Below, piece after piece: positions 34,687-45,717 of a stretch of 64,000 bases of DNA (the stretch's first letter is position 1; the number at the start of each line of letters is the position of its first letter). This stretch comes from Pelobates cultripes (Eukaryota > Chordata > Amphibia > Anura > Pelobatidae): the NCBI GenBank assembly GCA_933207985.1, contig OW240917.1, positions 245,010,769 through 245,074,768 of the forward strand, read 5' to 3'. Both the position numbers and the translations under genes were made by a program. Under the pieces are notes generated by a model that worked only from the letters and a program-made list of their open reading frames with translations, did not search any database and was not told the DNA's origin.

Positions 34687-36320
34687 CCTATAGAGCAAAT
34701 TAGGGATGTCCATATATCAATTAAACAAGATACGCACAGAGTGGAGGGAGAAAGTATGAAAAATACATCGACTGTGAGTGTAAAACTGACAGCCTACACA
34801 ACCAAATCTCTCTCCCCCATAATGTTGTTGGGCTACAACTCTTAAAATTCTCTTCTTGTCTATTGCATTCAAAGGGTGTTGTAGTCCTTTGTAGTCTATT
34901 GACATCTGGGGAGCTAGGGATTGACAGCACTGTATTAGATTTCCTGTTGTACTGGGGAAAGTAGAATTGCTACAGTAACTGATTTACTGTGTTCAGCTTC
35001 CTCTGGTTTGAGGTACATGATGTGCCTGTTCCACCCAACGCAGACCACATGAAGTAGCATGAGTACCCAATTTTGGGTATTGTCAAAAGGGTTAAGAAGT
35101 TGAACCACTCGAATAGAGGATCTGTTCTCTTATAAATTACTTTCTACCTTCAGCAATATATGCAGTTTGTTTCTTTTTTAAAAAGACAATTTTTTGATTG
35201 GAAGCGTTCTACAGAAATATCTATGAACACATTTAACTGTAACACAATGAAAAGTGTTTAATAAAACAATAAAAACCTAGTTCATTGACTGTACAAAAGT
35301 TACATGACTTGTAAAAGTTTCACAAGATGTTACCTTATCATATTACTACAGTTTAAGCTGTTGATAGAAAACGGTGTACTCAAGTTATATATCTCCAGTT
35401 CTTTTACTCTTTCAATTTTTATTTTTTATTTTTTTAATTCATAACTCTTCTCTCTAATATGATTCTTGAATATAGGATCACATTTTATAGTAACGTCCAG
35501 TCCACTACGTTAGCAGAACACCAGCCTCCATAGCGTCATTACACAAAAAGTAAAATTACTTCTGTAGAAGAATATGGGGCGCGTCTTATCACCTCCACCT
35601 CTGGAGACCAGAAGCTCCCTGCATTGAGTTAGCCTAGTAGTACAAAGGCTTAGCTTGTTGACCAAGAGCAGACCCCCATTAATTGCTTGACTACTTACAC
35701 TGGGAGGAATCCAGGGCACTTCTGGCACCAGAACTACTTAAGCAGGGTGTAGTGGTTATGGTACTCAGAGCGTTCCTTTAATTATTTTAACTACTATGAA
35801 AATGACATTGGACTGGCCTGGCACTTTTATATGTTCTTGCAAATCTTGAAAATTGTGGAAAAGGCACTGTTTCTTTAAGACACATTTTAGTGTTATTGAC
35901 CAAATTGGTTAATACATATATATATTTTTTGGACCAAGTTCAGAAAAATCCTGATTTCTCACATTCCACTGTACTCAGACAGAATCTGTTTCACTGCTGA
36001 ATTCTTCTGAACACTTGTCACTTTTCCTTCCAAACATTAATGGGAAGTATTTATGATATACGATCTGTTGAGCAACTTCCAACATAAAGTTAGACAAAGC
36101 CAACCTTGTTTATTTAATCATTAGGTCGTGTAAGCAACATTGAGATAAAGTCATATGTATCATTTGTTGTTGATCTAAGACAGTACAACAGTAACTAGGA
36201 TATAATATTAATCGTATCACGTATGCCAAGGGATGTCTCCTCTGAAAGATACAGCTATATTAATCAAGGAGCTATAAAAGATTTTATTGTCAATTTCTTT
36301 TTCTTTTACATTATTTTAAA
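34687..36320. other. intergenic, no gene seen
   Basis: AT-rich. 34800-34930 has weak similarity to the foldback MITE arms (GGGCTACAACTC near 34829, GTTGTAGTCC near 34878). No exon is recognised. Confidence 0.45.
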
Positions 36321-36620
36321 GGGACACTATGGTCACCAAAACAATTTAAACTTAATGAGCAGTTTTGATGTATAGATCATGCTCCTGCAGTCTCACTGCT
36401 AAATTATCAACCATTTAGGAGTGAAATCACATTGTTTATGCAGCCCTAGTCACACCTCCCTGCATGTGACTTACACAGCCTTCCTAAACACTTCCTGTAA
36501 AGAGTCATCTAATGTTTACACTTAATTGCAAATTCTGTTTAATTTAGGATTATTCTTGGTGGAGTCCGCAAAGTGCAGATACTGTCCAAACCTATTTATT
36601 GCAGGTGTATAGTGGCTGCA
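36321..36620. repeat. dispersed repeat beginning AAAGGGACACTATGGTCACC
   Basis: The left edge resembles the AAAGGGACACT ends at 18658. The body has no ORF. I recall this type of sequence as a frequent interspersed repeat in frogs, but I cannot confirm that here. It abuts the DIRS terminus. Confidence 0.45.
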
Positions 36621-36627
36621 ATTATTA

Positions 36628-36945
36628 CGTAAAATGTATTCATACTTACCGTAATTTTCTTTTCCTGGCTATTATTCATGGCAGCATTTAACATATGGGT
36701 TTAGCTCCTCCCTCTAACCCTCAGGAGAGGAAACACAAACAATTAAACAATTAAGCATACCTTCCCCTGGTATAATAGGAACCCCATCAGCCATCACACC
36801 TCAGTCAAGTAACAAGACGAATATCCAAAAGAGGGTGGGAAAACCAAATGCTGCGATGAATAATAGCCAGGAAAAGAAAAATTACGGTAAGTATGAATAC
36901 ATTTTACGTATTCCTGGCTAATCATGGCAGCATTTAACATATGGG
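36628..36945. repeat. inverted and direct terminal repeats of the DIRS element
   Basis: A pair of inverted arms of about 52 bp separated by about 176 bp. The segment TCATGGCAGCATTTAACATA, followed by TGGG, occurs directly after each arm position (about 36677 and 36923). Inverted plus short repeated termini suit the circular-intermediate replication known for DIRS elements. Confidence 0.8.
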
Positions 36946-37008
36946 ATTCCCCAAGCAATAATGACACAGGGAGGGAAATACATGCTACAAAATAGTTTAA
37001 TAAATAAA

Positions 37009-38010
37009 TCAGCTCTGAGGATTAAAGGAGTTCAGGACAGACAGGCCAAACTCCGAATCCGAGCAAGAAGCCACATCCACTTTGTAGTGTGACCAATCTG
37101 CAGCCTTACAGATGCTCTCTGCATGAACACCTGACTCTGCAGCCCATGAGGAATCAATGGATCTTGTGGCATGAGCTCTGATGCCTTTGGGAACAGGAAC
37201 ATTCCTAGCTTTACAAGCCTTGGAGATCGCAGATACTGTCCAGGAAAGAAGAGTGGAGACAGAAGCGGCTTCCCCTTTACGAGAACCCCAAGGTATAACA
37301 AATAATTGAGAGGATTTCCTCCAAACAGCTTAGCGTTCTATATACATCAGCAAACATCTCCTAAGAACCAGCATTTGACACCTTGACTCCTCGGGAGTAG
37401 AAGGATGCTGAAAATAGGCAGGCACGACAATCTCCTGTTGGAGATGGAAAGGTGTAACCACCTTGGGAAGAAATTCAGGTCTCGGGCGGAGAATGACCCT
37501 ATCATCGAAGAAAGAAGTGTAAGGTTCCTTGGCTGATAAAGCTCTGATGTCAGACATTCTTCTAGCTGAGACTAGAGCCAGCAAAAATAGGGTCTTCTGA
37601 GAAAGGATGTGCATCTGAATTTCGCCAATAGGTTTGAAGGGAGGATCTGTGAGAGCCTGAAGCATCAGAGGCAAATTCCAAGGAGCCGCCAGTTATCTAA
37701 TAGGAGGTCTAATACGTAAAACGGCCTTGAAAAAGTGAACCACCATAGGATGAAGTGCCCATCGAATGCCAGAAAGAGCATAGATAGCTGAGCAGTGCAC
37801 TTTAAGGGTGTTAAGACTAAGACCCTTCTCCAGGCCAGCTTGTAGGAAACCCAAGACTTGAGAAATTGTAGGAAGATTCATGTTCTGCACAGTTGAATTT
37901 AACCATATCGCAAAGGCTTCCCAAATTCTGTGGTAGGTAGAAGAAGTGGAGATCTTTCTGGAACATAAAAGGGTAGAGACCACCTGGTCCGATAAACCCT
38001 GTTCCTTTAT
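37009..38010 (-). pseudogene. DIRS tyrosine recombinase, in-frame stops
   Basis: The frame is continuous from about 38010 to the TGA at 37009-37011 but is broken by TAA codons at about 37693 and 37330. The N-terminal core-binding part includes GFLQAGLEKGLSLNTLKVHC. The middle has LFLLALVSARRMSDIRALS, with the first catalytic-arginine region. The C-terminal part reads KGIRAHATRSIDSSW, with the H-x-x-R motif, then ICKAADWS and a final aspartate/serine-rich tail in place of the usual tyrosine context. It would have integrated a circular DNA copy. Dead copy. Confidence 0.88.
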
Positions 38011-38776
38011 GGATTGCTTTTCAGAAGCCATGTATGAAGCCTGAGATTGTAAGGTTCTGGATGAACCACTGGTCCTTGTGTCACCGTGACCGGAATTTCC
38101 CAAGGTTCCTCTATCGCCAACCTCTTCAGAAGAGGAAACCAAGGACGTCTCGGCCGGAAGGGGATTACAGTAATCACTCTGTAACATTCTCTGGAAATCT
38201 TCCTCAGCACAGCATGAATCAGAGCAATGGAGGGAAAAACATATGCCAGATGAAAAGGCCATTTCATTGAAAGAGCATCTTGATCCAGTGCTTTCGGATG
38301 GAATTTTCTGGATACAAAACAAGGGACTTGAGCATTCTGAGCCATCGCCATGAGATCCACTTGGGGAAGACCCCACCTGTGGTCCATTGGAGAAATACAG
38401 GCCTTGAAAGATGCCATTCCGTGGCTTCCACCTGGTGTCTCCTAACACATTCTCCTTTCCTGGGAGAAGGACCGAACGCAGGCCTTCCACATGTATTTGT
38501 GCCCAGTTCATAATTGCCGTCACTTCTTTCATCAGCGAGATACTCCTGGTGCCTCCTTGATGGTTGAGATAGGCGGCAACCGCCTTGTTGTCTACTCTTA
38601 ATTTTACCCAGGCTTCCTTTTATCTGGTGCTAAAAGTGGAGAAGAGCCAGAGATGTTGCTCTCAACTCCCTTATATTTGAAGGCAGGTTCTGAGCCCTCT
38701 GAGGCCATTCTGCTTGGATGAATGATTTTCCCAGATGTGCTCCCCATCGGTACTGACTGGCATCTGTCGTGATGAC
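38011..38776 (-). pseudogene. DIRS RNase H and following domain, frameshifted
   Basis: Just after the RT stop the next frame reads VITTDASQYRWGAHLG and then RELRATSLALLHF. These are the catalytic aspartate and glutamate regions of retroelement RNase H. A later frame has LLPGKENVLGDT. A third frame (38417-38010) continues VDLMAMAQNAQVPCF, DALSMKWPFHLAYVFPS and PRRPWFPLLKRLAIEEPW, the domain usual between RNase H and recombinase in DIRS. At least two frameshifts separate them. Confidence 0.85.
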
Positions 38777-39800
38777 TACTCAGAAATGTTTTCGTCTTTC
38801 AGCCACCACCGAAGCTTCCTTTTCAGATCGAGAGGAATGTGGATCTGTCTTTTCCATTCCTCAGAGCTGGTTCTGAAGTTTCTCAAAAGATACTGTTTAA
38901 GTGGACGCAGGTTCCACTGCGCCCATCTGACCAGATCTATCGCAGAGATCAAGGTATCTAGGAGCTTCATAAACTCCCTTGTGGAAGCAGAAGTCTTTCG
39001 AATAAAGGTGCAAACATGATCCTGTAGTTTCAACCTATTCTTTTGAGCAAGAGATACTATTGCCGTGAGGGTATTGAAGCTTGCTCCTAAGAACACCAGC
39101 TCCCTTGTTGGTTGTAGATGACTCTTCTCGTGGTTTATTAGCCATCCAAACTGAGATAGAGTCTCGAGGACAGGATGTCTGTGTCGAAGCATCATCTCGA
39201 AGTCTGAAGCCACTATCAGGATATCGTCGAGGTAGTGGTAGATGGCAACATCCATCCTTCTGAGGAAAGCAATAACTGTGACCAGCACTTTCGAGAAAGT
39301 CCTCGGGGCTGTACTTATCCCAAAGGGAAGAGCCTGAAACTGGAAGTGCTCCTTTTTTACACAGAATCGAAGAAACTTCTGATGCCTGGCCGTGACAGGA
39401 ACATGGAAGTAGACGTCTCTCAGATCTATTGAGATTAACCAGTCTCTGTGGTGTACCACGGGAATGATGGAATGGATGGATTCCATGCAAAACCTTCTTA
39501 CCCTTAAGAATAAATTGAGCTTGTGTAGGTCTAGAATAGGTCTCCACTTTCCTCCCGGTTTCTTTACCAAGGGAGAACCCTTGGAACCTTTCCGTCACTG
39601 GTACTGGAGCAATGACCTTTTCTCGTAATAGACTGGTTACATAATGAGTCAAGACGTCTCTCTTTTGTCTGTCGAACTCCAGAGAATAACCTGTTGTGAT
39701 AATGGAATTCACCCAGGCATCTGGAATCACACTCCAGGTCCTCTGGAAGAACGTAAGACGTGCTCCGACATGAGGGACCTGGCCTAAGCCACCTTCAGAA
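38776..39800 (-). pseudogene. DIRS reverse transcriptase, frameshifted
   Basis: The N-terminal part (39772-39574) includes VGARLTFFQRTWSVI and KVIAPVPVTERFQGFS. A frameshift at about 39571 then leads to VKKPGGKWRPILDLHKLN, SIDLRDVYFHVPV (motif A), ALPFGISTAPRTFSKV (motif B) and YHYLDDILI (catalytic motif C, 39243-39214). The protein would copy element RNA into DNA. The YLDD residues are intact, so decay is by frameshift and stop rather than by active-site loss. Confidence 0.9.
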
Positions 39801-41045
39801 CTGTCTGGTGTGGCGAAAGGAAGAATTTTGAGCCTTAGGTCTGGAAGACTTTGAGGTTTGACCACTCTTCCAATTGGAGAGCTGAGAGTATTCTCTGCCT
39901 GGTCGATAGGTTTTACTATCCCTGTATCCCCCTTGAGCCCTGTAAGGACGATGGTCCTGTTGTGGTCTTTTCGGACGCCTGTCTTGTGGAAGCATGATTT
40001 GCTTGACCTCAGCTGCCTTTTTAATGGCTTCTTCAAGCGGTCTGTCAAAAAGCACCTCGCCCAAGAATGGTAGAGTGCATAAATTATTCTTAGAAGAGAG
40101 ATCAGCTCCCCAGGATCTCAACCACAGAGCCCTTCTGGCAGTAAAGAAGTGTGCCATAACCTTTGAAAAAATTCTGATGAGGTCTGTGGAGGATTTCAAC
40201 AGCCAGTCACTGGCTAGTTTAATCTCCCTTAAGGAGTCCGTCATGTGGCGTCTACTCACACCTCTCTCTATATCCTCCTCCAAATCGAGGATCCATGAAC
40301 GTAATGCTCTGGACAAAGCAGAGATAGAGACTGCAGGATGACATCCCAAGCCTGCTGTCATGAAGACCTTAGAAAGGTCTGCATCTATTCTTTTATCTAT
40401 GGGTTCTTTGGGAGAAGCATTACTATCAATAGGCAGAGTTGATCTTCTTGCCATTTTAATAATTGGAGCATCAATCTTTGGGACTGCCGTCCACATTCTT
40501 GAATCCTCATCCTTAATAGGTTACAATTTTGATAATCTGCCCTGATTTGTAATCCTTTTCCCAGGAGTATTCCATTCTGAGCGTATCAGCTCCTTAATGG
40601 ATCTGTGTACTGGAAAGGAAGGTCTCCTCTTGTGGAGGTCTCCGAAATGTCTATCAGAAGTCGAAACTTCTCTGACTTCTTCTGGCAAATCCAAAGTTTT
40701 TCTGACTGCCATGATCAGATGTTCCATGGACTTAGCATTTAACGAGCATGGTTGCTCAATGAGCTTTTCCTCACTAGAAGAGATAGTCTCTAATTCTAAG
40801 GAACCAGCAGTGTGTCTGAAGTCTTCTGCCACAGCTTGTTTTATCCATAAGGCAATATCCTGAGCCAAGGAAGCAGAGGCTTGAGGTGTCCTGCGAAGTT
40901 CCGACTTTCCTGCGACCATGGATAAGCACTTGCAGCATAGCCTGCAGTTATAAAAAGGCCTAGCGCCACATCGAGGGCAGGCCGCCGGTTTATGCCTCTT
41001 AGATGGAGATCTAGGGCCAGACCGGTCTTGAGGGCTGTAAAACAC
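39795..41045 (-). pseudogene. DIRS gag-like protein, one in-frame stop
   Basis: A single frame of about 417 codons, interrupted once by a TAA at about 40521-40523. The upstream part has a cysteine-rich motif (CPRCGARPFYNCRLCCKC). The downstream part reads VPKIDAPIIKMARRSTLP, then KEPIDKRIDADLSKVF, a conserved block of DIRS gag proteins, and ends in a basic, Gln/Arg-rich tail that overlaps the RT start region. Apart from the stop, the frame is remarkably well kept. Confidence 0.82.
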
Positions 41046-41079
41046 AGAAGTCTTGTGACTGTACCCTCCATGCCCTCTT

Positions 41080-41335
41080 TTTAATCATAAGAAATGGTAA
41101 AAAACTTCTAATGCTCACCTATGACCTATTGCACATCTTGCTGACTTTGCAGAAGGAGATGCTGGATTCATCCTCTTAGAAGGGCTATATAACAAAAGGT
41201 TATCCCAATTGAATTCCATTGATTGCCTAGATTAGGTGTTTTTAACAAAACTGTTAAAATTGGTCAGCACCAAAATAGCTTTTTAGTAGATAAGGGAGTG
41301 CGCTGGATTTTCATTTTTACTGTACTTATTGGCTC
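41080..41335. other. boundary between DIRS and Tc1 elements
   Basis: Short AT-rich stretch with no ORF. It may contain the 5' untranslated part of the DIRS element, but no inverted terminus comparable with 36628-36679 was found. Confidence 0.4.
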
Positions 41336-41399
41336 CCAGCAGCACCCCATTTAAGCATGTTCAGGTGAGTGCAGCCAAACCTGTGTTTTTTACAATGAA

Positions 41400-41935
41400 T
41401 ATCTGAATGATTCAGAGGAGAACTGGGTAAAAGTGTTGTGGTCAGATGAGACCAAAAGCTCTTTGGCATTAACTCAACTCGCAGTTGAACACCATCCCCA
41501 CCACCAAACATGGAGGCGGAAACATTATGCTTTGGGGGTGTTTTTCTGCTAAGGCCACAGGACACCTGCACCGAATCAAAGGGATGATGGATGGGGCCAT
41601 GTACCATCAAATCTTGGGTGAGAACCTCCTTCCCTCAGCCAGGACATTGAAAATGGGTCGTGGATTAGTATTCCAGCATGACAATGACCCAAAACACACA
41701 GACAAGGCAACAAACGAGTGGCTCAAAAAAAAGCACATTAAGGTCCTGGAGTGCTCTAGCCAGTTTCCAGACCTTAATCCCATAGAAAATCTGTGGAGGG
41801 AGCTGAAGGTTTGAGTTGCCAAACGTCAGCCTCAAAACCCTAATGACTCGGGGAGGATCTGCAAAGAGGAGTGGTACAAAATCCCTCCTGAGATGTGTGC
41901 AAACCTGGTGCTAACTAGAAGAAACGTCTGACCTC
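41400..41935 (+). pseudogene. Tc1 transposase fragment
   Basis: The open part (41485-41814) reads [40 protein letters not shown] and [15 protein letters not shown]. It includes the second aspartate of the DDE/D triad (the D of QHDNDPKH) and the NPIENLW region with the third acidic residue. The frame is broken by a TGA after RELKV. Sequence upstream of 41485 lacks about 40 bases that normally encode the end of the first part of the catalytic domain. The DNA-binding domain is absent. Not functional. Confidence 0.92.
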
Positions 41936-42770
41936 TGTGATTGCCAGAAAGGGTTTTGCCACCATGTACAAATTGCTTATTTCACTTATTGGCATGCAAA
42001 TCAATATATAACTTTTTTGACATGCATTTTTCTGGGGTTTTTTTTTCCGTTATTCTGTCTCTCACTGTTAAAATACACCTACCTTTAAAATTATAGACTA
42101 GTGATGTCGCGAACATAAAATCTTCGGTTCGAGAACGGCGAACGTGAACTTCCGCAAATGTTCGCGAACCGGCGAACCGGGCGAACCGTCATAGACTTCA
42201 ATAGGCAGGCGGATTTTAAAACCCACAGGGACTCTTTCTGGCCACAATAGTGATGGAAAAGTTGTTTCAAGGGGACTAACACCTGGACTGTGGCATACCG
42301 GAGGGGGATCCATGGCAAAACACCCATGGAAAATTACATAGTTGATGCAGAGTCTGGTTTTAATCCATAAAGGGCATAAATCACCTAACATTCCTAAATT
42401 GTTTGGAATAACATGCTTTAAAACATCAGGCAAGATGTTGTATCGATCAGGTAGTGTAAGGGTTACGCCCGCTTCACAAACTCCCCGTTTAACGCACCGC
42501 AAACAGTCCATTTGCACAACCGCAAACTCCCCATTTGCACAAGGTTGGATACCAAGCTAGCCATGTCCCGTTCCTTGCCCTCACTGATGTCATTGAAGGT
42601 CTCTTCCTCCACCCAGCCACGTACAACACCAAGGGTCCCCAAAAGGTGACAACAAGCCCCCTGGGACGCCTGCTGTGTTTGGTCTTCCACCTCCTCAAAG
42701 CCACCTTCCTCCTCTGACTCCTCTTCTTCAGACTCCTCTCTCTGCATTGCCTCTCTCTGCATTATTATAA

Positions 42771-43173
42771 GGTGTGTTAAGTACTACTATTCCTATCAGT
42801 TTAATCCCTGTTACGTCCCCTATCAGGGGACGTGTATATGGCATCGATTTTAGGAACCGGGAGATGGAAAAAGATGCTTGGTCGGTCCTCCTACTTCAAA
42901 TTTGGGGCACTGCGCGTGCAATCTAATGTGCCACCAGATAGGAGTGGTGTGTTAAGTAGTACTATTCTTATCAGTTTAATCCCTGTTACGTCCCCTATCA
43001 GGGGACGTGTATATGGCATCGATTTTAGGAACCGGGAGATGGAAAAAGATGCTTGGTCGGTCCTCCTTCTTCAAATTTGGGGCACTGCGCGTGCAATCTA
43101 ATGTGCCACCAGATAGGAGTGGTGTGTTAAGTAGTACTATTCTTATCAGTTTAATCCCTGTTACGTCCCCTAT
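42771..43173. repeat. 175-bp tandem repeat inside the hAT element
   Basis: GGTGTGTTAAGTA-type starts occur at 42771, 42946 and 43121, exactly 175 bp apart. Each copy includes CCCTGTTACGTCCCCTATCA and GGGAGATGGAAAAAGATGCT. The third copy is split by the solo LTR and resumes at 43598, giving three full units and a remainder to about 43725. Confidence 0.92.
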
Positions 43174-43597
43174 TGTGGTGGAATTTCGGTGAATGTAAAT
43201 TTAGTAGGTCAAGATTTCCATGTGCCATATGTGTATGTTGTGTCAGTTAGTCAGCTACACGTAGCTAGGATACTGTCATCAATGTACTGAGCATGTGCAG
43301 GAATGCAGGAACTGAAATTGCACTTATTTCCTTTGTCTTGGATGGGCCATGTGGTTTAACTAGATGTACAAGTCTATATTCTGCTCATTGATTGGTTAAA
43401 GGTATATGTGGGTGTAGCTATTAATGGGAGGAGTTATAGTGCTATATAAGGAATGTACACTATGTGTTGGTCTCTCAGATCATTTGGAACAGGAGTTCAT
43501 CTGAGACCCGATCGGTAATGTGAATAAAGGCCTCTTACTTCCTGAAGACTTGTGTCCATATCTCTGTGTTTGGCTTCTGCATGCTTACACGGTAACA
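43174..43597 (+). mobile_element. solo LTR
   Basis: A 424-bp segment starting TGTGGTGGAATTTCGG and ending ACGGTAACA, flanked by the direct repeat CTAT (43170-43173 and 43598-43601). Removing it and one CTAT restores the 175-bp repeat it interrupts. It has LTR anatomy in order: a TATATAAGG promoter motif at 43443, then AATAAA at 43523 and a TTCTGCATGCTTACAC-type end. No internal coding region remains, so it arose by LTR-LTR recombination. A 4-bp duplication fits a Gypsy element or some endogenous retroviruses; the class is not resolvable. Confidence 0.85.
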
Positions 43598-43734
43598 CTA
43601 TCAAGGGACGTGTATAGGGCATCGATTTTAGGAACAGGGAGATGGAAAAAGATGCTTGGTCGGTCCTCCTTCTTCAAATTTGGGGCACTGCGCGTGCAAT
43701 CTAATGTGCCACCGGATATGAGTGGTGGCACTGG

Positions 43735-44335
43735 GCAAGTGGTCACAGTATACACTGTGAGCCTGACACACACGCTGGCAGACAACTAACTGCTATTCAG
43801 TCTATTACAGTCAAAATTGTATTTTTTTTTAAATGTACACTACTGTTACACCAGATATGAGTTGCACTGGTGTGACACTGTGCCCTGGCAGGCCCTGAAA
43901 TGCACACGCTTGAAGGAAACTGACTGCTATTATATTACAGTCCAAAAAGTTTTGTTTTTGTTAAATGCAAGCTATTGTGACACCGGATATGAGTAGTGGC
44001 ACTGGGCAAGTGGGCACAGTATACGCTGTGAGCCTGACACACACGCTGGCAGACAACTAACTGCTATTCAGTCTATTACAGTCAAAATTGTATTTTTTTT
44101 TTTTAAATGTACACTACTGTTACACCAGATATGAGTTGCACTGGTGTGACACTGTGCCCTGGCAGGCCCTGAAACGCACACGCGTGAAGGAAACTGACTG
44201 CTATTATATTACAGTCCAAAAAGTTTTGTTTTTTTTAAATGCAAGCTATTGGGACACCAGTGAGTGAGTGGTGGCACTGGGCAAGTGGGCACAGTATATG
44301 CTGTGAGCCTGACACACAGGCTGGCAGGCAGGCAA
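43735..44335. repeat. two tandem diverged units of about 265 bp
   Basis: GGGCAAGTGG.CACAGTATAC-GCTGTGAGCC occurs at about 43732, 44008 and 44279. GTTACACCAGATATGAGTTG occurs at about 43847 and 44119. The spacing of about 272 bp shows a direct tandem duplication within the hAT interior. Confidence 0.85.
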
Positions 44336-44849
44336 CTGCAATTACATTACACAGAAAAAAAAAAGCAGACTGATGTTCTAGCCCTAAAAAGGGCTTTTTG
44401 GGGTGCTGTCCTTACAGCAGAGATCAGATGAGTCCTTCAGGACTGTAGTGGACAATGAATACACTAGCCTAGCTATCAATTTCCCTATCAAATTAGCAGC
44501 AGCTACACTGTCCCTCCTCTCACTAAGAATGCAGCTTCACAATGAATGTAAAATGGATGCTGTCCAGGAGGTGGGAGGGTCTGGGAGGGAGGGTCTGCTG
44601 CTGATTGGCTGGAATGTGTCTGCTGACTGTGAGGTACAGGGTCAAAGTTTACTCAATGATGATGAATAGGGGCGGACCGAACAACACATATGTTCGCCAT
44701 CCGTGGCGAACGCGAACAAACGATGTTCGCTAGGAACTATTCGCCAGCGAACAGTTCGGAACATCACTATTATAGACTGATCATTTATTTGCCAGTGGGC
44801 AAATATTCAAAATCAGCAGGGGACCAAATACTTTTTTTCCCTCACTGTA

Positions 44850-45690
44850 ATAAAAAGTATATCAATATATCATAAAATATCAAAATATTACAAAATGTTA
44901 GAAATTTTCGTAATATTAAATATTTTAAAAAACTTTTTCAAAATTATGAAATCATCTGAAAAAGTTTATAAAAAAATATTAAATTGAAGATTAATCTTGT
45001 TGATCAAATCACGGCAAATTTTGAGTGCCTACGGGAAGTACTTGCATGGGCTGAGTCTTGGGAGAAAACTATGCATAGCACTGTACTTAGAACAAGGCTT
45101 TTTAAAAAATGTATATTAATAATGTTATCAAAATTATAAATATTTCTTATATATGATATATGTTTTGATATTTTAATGTTAAAAAAGTCACTTAAAAAAT
45201 TTATCCAAAAATGCAAATTAATTTGGAAAGCTTATTCAACAAACCGAGGTATTGGAGTTTGCAAATGTTAAATGATTCCTAAAAATATACACAGTTGTCA
45301 TGATAGTTTAATTTTAAGCGTACGTTTCCGTACGTTTACTATCTTAGAAATGTTCTCAAAAATGTTTTACGTCTGGGTGTGATGATAAAATAACTGTACT
45401 TTCACTGTGAAATTACAAAAATGATTGCACTTGGATGAACTATTTATATCATCAAGTCAAAGGTCGTTCTTGAAATATAGATATAACGAAGGTGTGTCCG
45501 GAACATGACGTGTTCTTTGATCAGGGCTAGCCTGCCCATTACTGTGAACCAGGGCGCTTAAAAAACAAACAAACAGCCGAGATAATCGATCAAGGCAAGA
45601 GCTGGAATAAGGTTTGATTGAGTCTGCACTTTCTTGATTTTCAGGGAAAAGTTAAATTATAGAAAACAATTCTAAATGTATATGTGACAA
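44850..45690. other. intergenic, no gene seen
   Basis: Strongly AT-rich sequence after the Tc1 end. Around 45519 there is GATCAGGGCTAGCCTGCCCA, perhaps an old hAT end. No ORF of interest. Confidence 0.45.
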
Positions 45691-45717
45691 ACTCCCATTT
45701 TTTAGGGAGTTTGCCAT

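Larger units (their letters stand above)
36628..41075 (-). mobile_element. DIRS-type retrotransposon (tyrosine recombinase), decayed
   Basis: Read on the - strand, it encodes a gag-like protein (about 41045-39795), an overlapping reverse transcriptase (about 39800-38776), RNase H (about 38776-38400) and a tyrosine recombinase (about 38010-37009). This order is diagnostic of DIRS elements. At its 3' end, arms 36628-36679 and 36856-36910 are inverse to each other (ATTCATACTTACCGTAATTT). TTCCTGGCTA..ATCATGGCAG is repeated directly at about 36661 and 36910. Multiple stops and frameshifts make it inactive. No matching inverted end was found beyond 41075. Confidence 0.92.
42099..44769. mobile_element. 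hAT element inserted in the Tc1 element
   Basis: The ends are TAGTGATGTC at 42099 and GGAACATCACTA ending at 44769. They are flanked by the 8-bp duplication TTATAGAC (42091-42098 and 44770-44777). TAGTG-type ends with an 8-bp duplication fit hAT. Many GTTCGCGAAC-type words lie near the ends (42119-42190 and 44690-44760). There is no transposase. The interior contains a 175-bp tandem repeat, a solo LTR, and two related segments of about 260 bp (43725-43985 and 43990-44245). A second copy of the 3' end is at 46532-46677. Confidence 0.88.
41340..44849 (+). mobile_element. Tc1/mariner element, split by an hAT insertion
   Basis: The Tc1 part runs 41340-42098 and resumes at 44770 or 44778, ending CCCTCACTGTA at 44849 next to TA. 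The 5' end is truncated. The sequence across the insertion (AAAATTATAGACT before, ATTATAGACTGATCATTTAT after) reads as a normal Tc1 3' region once the hAT is removed. The transposase relic lies at 41485-41814. Confidence 0.9.

Noticed and set aside
39035..40048. A single 337-codon - strand protein
   Set aside because: Only the part near 39772-39574 is real (N-terminal RT). The remainder is an out-of-frame reading of gag and of RT after a frameshift.
42099..44769. A MuDR-type element with a 10-bp duplication (ATTATAGACT)
   Set aside because: A 10-bp reading is possible, but TAGTG ends with an 8-bp duplication (TTATAGAC) fit hAT better; the extra two bases are explained by the TIR/target overlap.
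44690..44775. GTTCGCGAAC-type words as a regulatory cluster
   Set aside because: They are part of the hAT subterminal region and recur at its other end and in the partial copy at 46621-46677.
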